Shown piece by piece: positions 1 through 7,417 of a DNA stretch of 64,000 nt; the stretch's first letter is position 1; every line of letters begins with the position of its first letter. A program made the position numbers and the translations under genes. Source of the DNA: Phytohabitans rumicis (GTDB lineage Bacteria > Actinomycetota > Actinomycetes > Mycobacteriales > Micromonosporaceae). The stretch covers positions 1,302,001 through 1,366,000 of the forward strand of contig NZ_BLPG01000001.1 of assembly GCF_011764445.1 (NCBI RefSeq). Direction: 5' to 3'. The notes below the pieces were generated by a model that ran no database searches, was not told the DNA's origin, and was given only the letters and a program-made list of their open reading frames with translations.

Positions 1-1034
1 TACGCGGCTCCGTAGCGGTCGAGGTCGTGGAAGAAGCCGGGCACCTCCTGCAGGGCGCCCGCGCCCGCGACCTCGTCGTACACGAACTTCGCCACCGCGA
101 GGTCGAGGACGCCGAGGCCGAACGGTGAGAAGATCACCGGCTGCCCGGCGGGCGGCGTGACGGCCTCGGTCAGGACGTCGAACAGTGTCCCCGCCACGAA
201 CGACCGGTCGCCCACGCGCTGTTCGGTGAGGTGCGGGGAGGTGTTCGCCTTGAGGCAGTGCTCAACATCGTCCACGACGTTGTACGACGACAGGATGATC
301 TCCGGCGCCAGGTCCCGCAGCGAGAGGTGCAGGACGAGCGGGTGGTGGGCGAACCAGGCGGGATCGGCGATGTGCGGTTCGTCCGCGACGGTGGCGAACA
401 CGATCAGATCCGAGGAGCGGATCAGGTCCGCTGGGCGATCGTGCACCGTGACCGGCGCCCGCTGCGCACGCTCGAGGTATCCGCGGAACGCCTCGGCGTT
501 GCCGGCCGCCGTGTCGTGGACGCCGACTCGCTCGAACGCGAAGCCGTTGCCGGCCAGGTAGGTGTGGACGTACCGCGCGATGAGCCCGGCGCCGAAGAAG
601 CCGGCCCGCATCGGGCGGCCGCCGTCGCGATGCTCGCTCAGCCGTGCCGCCGCGAGGGCCGCCGAGGCCGCCGTGCGCGTGGCGCTGATGATCGAGCTCT
701 CCAGGCAGGCGAACGGGTACCCGGTCTCGGTGTCGTTGAGGATGAGCACCGCCGACGCGCGTGGCAGGCCCGTCGCCACGTTCTCCGGAAAGCTGGAGAT
801 CCATTTGATCCCATGGACGTCGAACCCCGCGCGCAGTGAGGCGGGCAGCGCGATGATCCGCGAGGTGGGCCGGTCGGGGAACCGCAGGAAGTATGAGTCG
901 GGGTTCACCGTGGCCGACGTGCCGTGGGCACGGTAGGCGGCCTCGACGACGCTGATGACCTGCGGTTCGCGCCCGCTGAGGACCTGGTGGACCTGCGCGC
1001 CGGAGATCACGGCGAAGGACGGTGTGTTGCTCAT
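1..1034 (-). CDS. sbnB: SbnB-like N-(2-amino-2-carboxyethyl)-L-glutamate dehydrogenase (stop codon cut by window edge)
   Basis: Ornithine-cyclodeaminase/mu-crystallin family protein of 344 residues beginning MSNTPSFAVISG. In the staphyloferrin B pathway SbnB oxidatively cleaves N-(2-amino-2-carboxyethyl)-L-glutamate to L-2,3-diaminopropionate, 2-oxoglutarate and NADH. Visible features are the conserved Lys of GIKW near residue 77 and the Rossmann glycine motif GAGLIA near 148-153. The first two window bases read TA on the minus strand in frame, so the stop codon is probably completed by the base just outside; the gene is essentially whole. It is divergent from sbnA with a 129-bp gap. Assignment rests on family resemblance plus the neighbouring SbnA; a plain ornithine cyclodeaminase is the alternative. 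Confidence 0.85.
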   Translation of the reverse strand, partial: MSNTPSFAVISGAQVHQVLSGREPQVISVVEAAYRAHGTSATVNPDSYFLRFPDRPTSRIIALPASLRAGFDVHGIKWISSFPENVATGLPRASAVLILNDTETGYPFACLESSIISATRTAASAALAAARLSEHRDGGRPMRAGFFGAGLIARYVHTYLAGNGFAFERVGVHDTAAGNAEAFRGYLERAQRAPVTVHDRPADLIRSSDLIVFATVADEPHIADPAWFAHHPLVLHLSLRDLAPEIILSSYNVVDDVEHCLKANTSPHLTEQRVGDRSFVAGTLFDVLTEAVTPPAGQPVIFSPFGLGVLDLAVAKFVYDEVAGAGALQEVPGFFHDLDRYGAA

Positions 1035-1163
1035 GGCTGGCGACTCCGAGGACGGTGACGAAACCACGATTCAAACCCCGCAGGCGTACGCCACGGGCCG
1101 GTCGCCGGGAAAGGTTGGCTGGAAGTCGCCAAAGCCTTCTCACCAGGCACACCGGCCGCGATT

Positions 1164-2207
1164 GTGGCCAGGGTGCCGTCAAACCCGTGGAACCAGACCA
1201 CTCGCACACCGGTTTCACCGGTCTCGGTCACGTACCGCGGCCGCGTTCACCGCATGCTGCTCAAACGCGAGTCGTGCAACGTCACCGGGTCCGTCAAGGA
1301 CCGCACCGCCGCCGGCCTGCTGCGCGACCTGCACGCCCGGGAGCCGCTGCGACCCGGCACGGTGGTGGTGGAGTCGACGTCCGGAAATCTCGGCGTCGCG
1401 CTGGCGCACCTACTGGGCAAGCTCGACTGCCGGCTGATCGCGGTCGTCGACCCCAAGATCCCGCAGTCCACGCTGCGGAGCCTGCACGCGAGCGGCGCGA
1501 ACACGCACATGGTGACCGAACCGGACGGGCGAGGTGGCTACCTGCTGAACCGGCTCGAGGCCGTCGCCCGGATCTGCCGCGAGAATCCCGGATACCGCTG
1601 GACCGACCAGTACGGCAACCCCGCCAACCCGCTGATCCACCAGCAAACGACCGGTCCCGAGATCGTCGCTCAGGCGGGCCCGGGCCTCGACGCGATCTAC
1701 GTGGCGGTGTCGACCGGCGGCACGTTGGCGGGGATCTCGGGATACGTCCGGCCGTTGGGCAGGCCCATCCGGCTGGTCGCGGTCGACGCGGCGGCATCGC
1801 TGACCACGTCCAGCCAGGTTGACCCGCGGGCCCCGATCGCGGCGGGCGCCCGGCTGATCCCGGGGATCGGCGCCAGCCGGCCGTCCTCCTTTCTGCACCC
1901 CCGGGCGGTCGACGGTGTGATCGCGGTCGCCGACTCCCGGGCCATCGCGATGTGCCGGATCCTGCTGGAGGACACCGGAATCGACGTCGGCGGGTCGAGT
2001 GGTGCCGTGGTGAGCGCCTGCGTCGACGAACTGGCCGGTACCGAGCCGCCGCGACTGTCTGTCTGCCTCGCCGCTGACGGCGGGGGCGTGTACGGCGAGA
2101 CGCTCTACGAGGACGACTGGCTCATCCAGGTGGACGCGATGGACGAGGTCAAGCGAACCATCGGCGAGCTTCGCGCCGACGGCCTGGCCTTCCGTCGAAC
2201 CCCATAA
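1164..2207 (+). CDS. sbnA: SbnA-like 2,3-diaminopropionate biosynthesis protein (PLP enzyme)
   Basis: Cysteine-synthase-fold (type II PLP) enzyme of about 347 residues. SbnA couples O-phospho-L-serine with L-glutamate to give N-(2-amino-2-carboxyethyl)-L-glutamate, the substrate of SbnB. The PLP lysine lies in TGSVKDR (about K45), the phosphate-binding loop is STSGNLG (71-77), and a serine/glycine cofactor motif DVGGSSGA is near the C-terminus. The GTG start at 1164 lacks a clear ribosome-binding site; a second in-frame GTG is at 1173. Together with the divergent sbnB it makes the non-proteinogenic amino acid L-2,3-diaminopropionate, so a siderophore or peptide-antibiotic cluster probably continues to the left of the window. 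Confidence 0.85.
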   Translation: MARVPSNPWNQTTRTPVSPVSVTYRGRVHRMLLKRESCNVTGSVKDRTAAGLLRDLHAREPLRPGTVVVESTSGNLGVALAHLLGKLDCRLIAVVDPKIPQSTLRSLHASGANTHMVTEPDGRGGYLLNRLEAVARICRENPGYRWTDQYGNPANPLIHQQTTGPEIVAQAGPGLDAIYVAVSTGGTLAGISGYVRPLGRPIRLVAVDAAASLTTSSQVDPRAPIAAGARLIPGIGASRPSSFLHPRAVDGVIAVADSRAIAMCRILLEDTGIDVGGSSGAVVSACVDELAGTEPPRLSVCLAADGGGVYGETLYEDDWLIQVDAMDEVKRTIGELRADGLAFRRTP

Positions 2208-2451
2208 GCCCGGCGGCTACGCCGCTGAGGAGCCGGCGCGGTCAGCGAAATGTGCGCAGGACCATCTCGATGAGTGCGGCGACGTCGGCTCGGTCCACAA
2301 CAGACCGATCTCCCGATCGCGGAATGCGGCCACCCGGCAAACGACCGTCGCAATACGCCCGTTACCCCAACGCTCCGATGCGGCTGACGACGTTCGCCGG
2401 CGGCAGCACGGCAGAGCTCACCGTGCCGCGCGCCTACGCCCTTCGTTGGCT

Positions 2452-3674
2452 CTACCCGTCCCAGGATGTCGTGCCGGCCAGCAGCAGGTGGGAGCCGGCT
2501 GGTGCGGTGGCGACTACCCAGCGCCGGCCGCTGGCCAGGTCCAGCACCTCGACGGTGATCACGTCACCGGTCCGGGTGATCAGCACCGCGCCGTCGGCGC
2601 GTACCGCGGCGAGTTGGCGACTGGCTGCTCCGCGCCCCGACGGCAACCGGTACCGGTCCAGGACCTGGCCGGCGGCCGAGATGGTCAACAGGTCGCCGCT
2701 CCCGCCGGAACGCGCGCTTACGAGCTGGTAGACCAGCGTCTGGCCGCTCGGAGCGATGAGCAGTGGCATGGCCGGACCGGTGCTCAGCTCGTCGCCTTTG
2801 CCGAGTACCCCGTTGCCCATTGGCACGTACAGGCCGCGCTGCGCGCCGGTGCGGCCGTCGGCGACGGCGAGGAAAAAGCCGGGCGGCTCGCCGTTGGGCC
2901 GGTACGGGCCGGTGAGCGATGGCATCGGCGTGCCGGTCGAGTCCTCGTTAGGGTCGTGGTCCCGGCGCGGGGCCAGCAGGAGGTCGCCCGACGGAAAGAT
3001 GTCCCGGACCGCCCAGGCGTCGGGATCGTGGATGACCACCTCGTGGCTCTGACCAGAGGCCAGCGCCACCACAGTCACGCTCGCCGCGTTGGCGCCGGGC
3101 ACGTTTGGCTCCACCACGACCAGCCGGCTGTCGGGGACCAGGCGACCACTGTCCCGTCGGGCAGCGGACGGCTCATGGTGCCGGTCAGGTCGCGCAGCGT
3201 TCGGGCGCTGTCCCGACCGGATACCAGCCAGCGGCCGTCGGGCGAAAGACTCGCCCGCCCGCCGTCGTCGGCCTTGTACTGCGCGCCGTCGCGGGTCAGC
3301 AGGAAGAACGTCCTGCAGCTCTCGTCCAAGGTGGCGCACGGTGCGTGTACCAGCGCGCCCGCTCCGACCGGCCGGTCCGCGGGAAGCGGTGGCGCCGAGT
3401 CGGGCACGTCCCAACGTTCGGGTATCCAGTCGACGTCGAGCGTGTCGGCCGGCCCCGCGGCGTCGATGCCCGGCAGGCCACCGCCGCCGGATCCTCCGGC
3501 GAGCGGCGCCCAAGCCGCCACCACAGCCAGTACGGCCGCGACCGCCACGCCGACCGGCGCCAGTCGAACCAGCCGCTGCCGGCGGCGCGCGACCCGAATG
3601 ACGGAGTTCGCGACATCGTAGTACTTGGCCTGGTCGGCCTGCGTGGCAAAGTGCTCGCGCAGTCCGGTCATCAC
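2452..3674 (-). pseudogene. Membrane-anchored sigma-associated protein, apparent frameshift
   Basis: Unrecognised protein of about 407 residues once the frame is repaired. The N-terminus (ATG at 3671 or GTG at 3674) has a basic stretch, then one membrane segment (VGVAVAAVLAVVAAW). The outside part resembles a beta-propeller-like sensor, with phrases such as LSPDGRWLVSG and FFLAVADG. The frame breaks near 3132: DGTVVAWSP must continue as DSRLVVVEPN, which needs one extra base in a TCCCCG run. The start overlaps the stop of the upstream sigma factor, so the two are co-transcribed and translationally coupled. By position it may be the sigma factor's regulator or anti-sigma partner; this is inference. 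Sequencing error is as likely as a true mutation. Confidence 0.6.
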
Positions 3675-4183
3675 TACACCTCCTCAGTGATCAGTTCGGC
3701 CAGGTGGGGTTCGAGCGTGCGCAGCCGACCCAGCGCGTGCGCCGTCTGACTCTTCACGGTCCCCTCGGAGCAGCCCAGGATCTGGGCCGCCTCCGCCACC
3801 GAACGGTCCTCGTAGAAACGAAGCACCAGCACCGCCCGCTGCCGCGGCGTCAACCGGGCCAACGCCCGGTCCAGCGCGATACGGCGTACGGCGCTGTCGG
3901 CCTCGTGCCCTACCGGCGACTCCGGCAGCCGCTCGACCGGCCGCTCGTCGAGCCGTTGCCGGCGCCGCCACAGCGAGATCGCCTCGTGGTACATCACTTT
4001 GCGGACGAATGCCTCCGGCTGGTCGTACCCCGAGATCATCCGCCACCGGCGGGCAGTCTTGAGCAGCGCGTTCTGGAGCAGGTCCTCGGCCGCGGCGTGG
4101 CTGCCGGCCAGCACGTACGCCAGCCGCGACCACGCCTCGGTATGGGCGGCGAGGAATTCGCCAAACCCGTCGAACTGGGCCAA
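3674..4183 (-). CDS. SigE-family ECF-like RNA polymerase sigma factor
   Basis: Protein of 169 residues with sigma-70 region 2 (about 10-80, including AAEDLLQNALLKTARRW and the YDQPEAFVRKVM promoter-melting segment) and region 4 (about 110-160, LTPRQRAVLVLRFYEDRSVAEAA then the recognition helix GCSEGTVKSQTAHAL). Length and motifs match the actinobacterial SigE-type sigma family. It directs RNA polymerase to a small set of promoters, commonly envelope-stress genes. The stop codon overlaps the start of the downstream membrane protein, a typical arrangement for a sigma factor and its cognate sensor. Confidence 0.9.
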   Translation of the reverse strand: MAQFDGFGEFLAAHTEAWSRLAYVLAGSHAAAEDLLQNALLKTARRWRMISGYDQPEAFVRKVMYHEAISLWRRRQRLDERPVERLPESPVGHEADSAVRRIALDRALARLTPRQRAVLVLRFYEDRSVAEAAQILGCSEGTVKSQTAHALGRLRTLEPHLAELITEEV

Positions 4184-4254
4184 CTGCCGCCTCCTTCAGT
4201 CATCGGTGTAACACGAAGCAGGCGCAGGCGGGGTTGGAAGGCTACTCCCGTCGA

Positions 4255-4530
4255 TCATGATCGGTGTGGCACGGCAAGCCCAGCGCGGGTACCGGGCTCG
4301 GCGCGTTCGGCAGCGCCGTCAACGCCACCCTCCGATGCGCCGTCGTCGGCGTCCGGGTCCGGCGAGTACTCCCCCAGATACCGGGCCAGCTGCGCGCCGG
4401 CCAGGAGGTAGTTGTACCGGGTCGTCTCCGGGTAATTCCCGGAGCGCAGTGACCGATCCCAATCCCGCAGGAATCCGGCCCAGGTCCGGGACAGCCCCGC
4501 GGTGAGCTTCTGAAGATCCAGTAGTGCCAT
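4255..4530 (-). pseudogene. Tyrosine recombinase (integrase) N-terminal fragment
   Basis: About 91 residues from MALLDLQKLTAG resemble the SAM-like N-terminal core-binding domain of Xer/phage-type tyrosine recombinases (GLSRTWAGFLRDWDRSLRSG and TTRYNYLLAGAQLARYL). The catalytic domain with its R-H-R-Y residues is absent; after about residue 60 the sequence turns into low-complexity acidic and alanine text and stops. It lies about 110 bp from the tRNA 3'-end copy at 4643, a usual place for an integrase. This looks like the remnant of an integrative element's recombinase; the homology call rests on pattern recognition over a short stretch. Confidence 0.5.
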
Positions 4531-4595
4531 GGCAACCTGCCCGAGTTTTGTGGTCCAACAGCGGCGTGCTAGACCGGGCATTCATGCCGAGCAAT

Positions 4596-4638
4596 GAAAA
4601 GAGGGCTCCCGCAAGGCTCTGACCTGCGGAAACCCTCT
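4596..4638 (-). terminator. Probable rho-independent terminator downstream of the tRNA fragment
   Basis: On the minus strand AGAGGG ... CCGCA pairs with TGCGG ... CCCTCT and is followed by TTTTC. It lies directly downstream of the tRNA 3'-end copy, where a tRNA operon's own terminator would be expected. Confidence 0.55.
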
Positions 4639-4642
4639 CGCT

Positions 4643-4685
4643 GTCGGGACGGCCGGATTTGAACCGACGACCCCTTGACCCCCAG
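4643..4685 (-). other. 3' part of a tRNA-Pro(GGG)-like gene: candidate attachment site, left copy
   Basis: On the minus strand the sequence runs from an anticodon-loop-like CTGGGGGTC through a T-arm (GTCGG, TTCAAAT, CCGGC) to an acceptor end CGTCCCG plus discriminator A. This matches the 3' half of an actinobacterial tRNA-Pro from memory. No matching 5' half (CGGGACG acceptor strand, D-arm, left anticodon stem) precedes it. Bases 4643-4677 recur exactly at 54073-54107 in the same orientation. Such 3'-end duplicates are what tRNA-targeting integrases leave behind. Confidence 0.65.
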
Positions 4686-5698
4686 GCTTGAACCGGCTCC
4701 ACTATGGAGTGTTGCCTCGTGTCGGCCTATATCCTCACATCCAATTGACCTCCCAAAATTAACACCTCTGTGTGCTGACCGTTGTTGCGTCATGCTTCCG
4801 CGTCCATATGAAGTTGATCTCTGCTGTGAGCGCGTTGTTAGCGCCCCCAATCAAGTGCGGTTCGTGCTATTGCGTCCACACTGGACTCGCGCGCGCTGTC
4901 GGCGTGCCAGACACCGACGTCGACCGCGGGGCGAATCGCGATCCGCCGGTTTATGCAACGGCGAACTCGCGGCGAACCAGCCCAGTTCGGATCCAGCACC
5001 GCGACGCGCAGGCAACGCGGCCACGCCCGTCGACGAGACGCGGGACACGCCATTCGCCTATCCGTCCCGATCCGGGACCACCGATCGGGACGACACGTCC
5101 CGACCCGTCCCGGTCTCCGCCTACTCCACGCAATGGCGAGCTGGACGGCCGGGACACGGGCCAACGACTGGATAGGAACCCGGTCGGGTAGGACCGCATC
5201 CACGAAAACCACAGCTCGGATGTGCCGCGCGGGTCTCCATCAACCCGACCGCTCGCGACGCCGATGGCGGCATCGGAAGGTGGAAGATACGGGACCGTGA
5301 GGCCGGTAACGGCTGCGGCCACGGATGGTCGAGCCTCCGCGACGGCACTGTGGCGCCCGCGCAAGCAGTGACACCAGCTCGCATTGTCGGCGATCGTTCA
5401 GCGGGTGGCTGCGGCCTATGCAGCGCAGCGCGCCGGTCGCGTCATACCGGCCCAGCAGCACGGTCTGCGGCCACGCTCACCGCGCCGGTGACGCCACCGA
5501 CCACGACGTCGGCCATAGCCCGGACGCACTGAGCCATGCCGAGCAACCTGGCGGTAACGTCGTGTAGCCAAGGCCGACCGGGCCGGCCGCGCCGCCGTCG
5601 CAGTGACGGAGAGTAATCAGGCTAGGAGTGGCCGTCTGCAGCCCGCACGGTCAAATAGCGGATGACAGCACATTCGCTGTCCGTGCACCCTGGTGATC
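4686..5698. other. Gene-poor stretch next to the attachment-site copy
   Basis: About 1 kb with no reading frame I can assign; the open frames look compositionally like chance. Its only clear structure is the cluster of CGTCCCG repeats at 5063-5112. It separates the tRNA fragment from the P-loop kinase gene. Confidence 0.4.
5063..5112. repeat. Clustered CGTCCCG repeats with a perfect 10-bp inverted repeat
   Basis: CGTCCCGATC at 5063-5072 pairs exactly with GATCGGGACG at 5083-5092, and CGTCCCG recurs at about 5096 and 5106. The heptamer also ends the tRNA acceptor stem at the nearby attachment-site copy. Possible protein-binding array; function unknown. Confidence 0.45.
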
Positions 5699-6217
5699 AT
5701 GGGAATGAACGAAGGTCGACGCCCTGGGCAGCCTGAGGTAGTCCTCATGTGCGGGATTGCGGGCTCGGGCAAGACCACGTACGCCAAGGACCTCGAAACC
5801 AAGGGGTTTGTACGCCTGTCCATCGATGAGGAGATCTGGCACCGCTTCGGCCGCTACGGCATCGACTACGGGCCCGACGAGTACGAGCAGCATACCGAAG
5901 TGGCGAGGGAGGCCATGCGAGAGCGGCTGCTCTCACTGCTTGCGGAGGGCCGCGACGTCGTCGTCGACTCCAGCTTCTGGCAACGGTCACGGCGGCAGGA
6001 GTACAAACAGCTGATCGAGCAAGCCGGCGGGCGCTGGCGTCTGGTCTACCTTCAGGTCGACCCGGCACTGCTGCGGGCGCGTCTGTATGAGCGAGCTGAG
6101 CGGTTCGACGCCAACGCCGCGTTCCCGATCACCGATGGGCTACTGGCTCGCTACCTGGACAGCTTTGAGCCACCGTATGGCGAGGGCGAGGAGGCTATTG
6201 TGGTCAGTCACCGCTGA
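5699..6217 (+). CDS. AAA/P-loop ATPase, small kinase-like (zeta-toxin/polynucleotide-kinase-like)
   Basis: Protein of 172 residues with a Walker A motif GIAGSGKTT near residues 19-27, a following acidic LSIDEEIW and a Walker-B-like VVVDSSFW near residue 90. A C-terminal arginine-rich lid follows (LLRARLYERAERFD). Single-domain proteins like this phosphorylate small molecules or nucleic-acid ends; the substrate cannot be read here. Starts at 5693 (GTG), 5699 and 5705 (ATG) are possible and none has a strong ribosome-binding site. No antitoxin gene is visible alongside, so a toxin role is unsupported. Confidence 0.7.
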   Translation: MGMNEGRRPGQPEVVLMCGIAGSGKTTYAKDLETKGFVRLSIDEEIWHRFGRYGIDYGPDEYEQHTEVAREAMRERLLSLLAEGRDVVVDSSFWQRSRRQEYKQLIEQAGGRWRLVYLQVDPALLRARLYERAERFDANAAFPITDGLLARYLDSFEPPYGEGEEAIVVSHR

Positions 6218-6330
6218 CCAGATAGCGCGCCGGCTGGGCCGATGCCCCAGACGCGGTCGCGACGACCTTCGACATCAGCGAACACCCTCGCGGCGCGTGA
6301 CGCGCCAGATCCTCTGTGGTGCGACAAGAA

Positions 6331-6395
6331 GACGCAGAGGCCCCCGGTATGAAGGTGGTCCTTCTACAGATCAACTTCATAGAGGGCTCTGCGTC
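6331..6395. repeat. Inverted repeat at the start of the transposase remnant
   Basis: GACGCAGAG at 6331 pairs with CTCTGCGTC ending at 6395, with GGCCC/GGGC extending the stem across one bulge. It encloses the transposase start codon region; it could be an IS end or an mRNA hairpin limiting translation. Confidence 0.35.
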
Positions 6396-6894
6396 GACGA
6401 CGAGAGTCACATACACGGCGGTGCTGCCAGTAAGCGAGCGGACGGTGGACTTCCTGGCCGGTCTGCTGGCCGCCGAACGCGCCCGGCGCGGTACCCGCGC
6501 CGGCACCCGCGCGCTGTCCTGCCGCGACCAGGCAGTACTGGCCCTTCGATGGCTCCTGGACGGCACCCGGATGCGCCAACTGGCCCGCGACAACAAGATC
6601 GGCAAGTCCACCGGCTATGACTACCTACACGAGGGCATTGACGTGCTCGCCGCCCAGGCCCCTAGCCTGCACGGGGCGCTGCTAGCGGCCAAGGCCGCCG
6701 GCTACAGCCACGTGAACATCGACGGGATGCTGGTCGAGACCGACCGGTCCCGCACCCCCGGGCCCACTCCCGCCGTTGACCTTTGGTGGTCGGGCAAGCA
6801 CGATAACCACGGCGGCAATGTGCAGGTGATCTGGACCTCCCCGGTACGTCCCGGCCGCGAGCATGACACCAGCCGGGTTCGGCGGTGTACGTAG
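6349..6894 (+). pseudogene. IS5-like (DDE_Tnp_4 type) transposase, truncated
   Basis: The N-terminal half of an actinobacterial IS transposase is readable: a helix-turn-helix segment (LSCRDQAVLALRWLLDG, then MRQLARDNKIGKSTGYDYLHEG) and the first catalytic region HVNIDGMLVETDR, with D as the first acidic residue. The hallmark LWWSGKHDNHGGNVQVI follows but runs straight into WTSPVRPGREHDT, so about eight residues normally lying between them (memory of family members) are missing. The frame ends at 6894 without the remaining acidic residues. It is an inactive remnant that abuts a regulator fragment on the other strand. Confidence 0.75.
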
Positions 6895-7080
6895 TGATCC
6901 GCAGGCCGTCCGCGCTGAGGTCGAGCGCCTCGAACGTGAGGCTGAGTCCGCCCACGACCGGATGGTGAAAGCGCTTGACCCCGGGTCCGGTGAAACCACT
7001 CGGCGAAGGCCGCATCGAGGTTGTGGAACGGCTCGCCCTCGGTGGCCTGGGTGTACCAGGTGAAGTCCCAGAGCATGTTG
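6868..7080 (-). pseudogene. C-terminal remnant of an MmyB-like XRE regulator
   Basis: Minus-strand pieces GVKRFHHPVVGGLSLTFEALDL and RITTYTAEPG match the end of MmyB-type transcription factors; compare HHPTVGDLHLTYEAMEL and LITYTAEPG in the intact regulator at 44822-45709. The upstream half is in another frame and no helix-turn-helix is present. The transposase remnant may have disrupted it. Bases 7081-7417, up to the esterase start, contain no further gene that I can support. Confidence 0.5.
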
Positions 7081-7417
7081 ATGGCGAGGTCAGCGTGGCA
7101 GCTTCGCGTCGTGCATCTCCGAGAGCGCGTTCGGGTTGCGTCCTTGAACTCTGATCGTTGCGAGGGTATTGCCGCCGACTCACACCAAGGACTATGGTCT
7201 GCCTAGCAGATCGACTGGTCCATCAGATGGACCAAACACCTCGCGGCGGATCAGGAGCGAACCGCCGGAAACGCGTGAGCGTGGCCGTCAGCCTGCGGCC
7301 GGCCATTGACCGCCCAAGCGCGCCATGACTTCGACGAGCACCCCTGGCCGATTGCCGGTCCACCCGGCGCTATCGCCGCTACAGCCTTGTCTCACCAGAA
7401 CGGAGAGGCCGCTAACA

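Noticed and set aside
262-1218. Minus-strand frame of 318 residues opposite the left end
   Set aside because: Arginine-rich shadow in the frame next to the true sbnB reading.
4643-4730. A complete tRNA gene
   Set aside because: Only the anticodon-to-3' half fits; the preceding bases cannot form the acceptor, D-arm or left anticodon stem.
4675-5567. Several short frames in the gene-poor stretch
   Set aside because: No motif, no ribosome-binding site, and mutually overlapping on both strands.
5699-6217. Zeta-type toxin of a toxin-antitoxin pair
   Set aside because: The P-loop is clear, but no small antitoxin gene is adjacent and the substrate residues cannot be verified.
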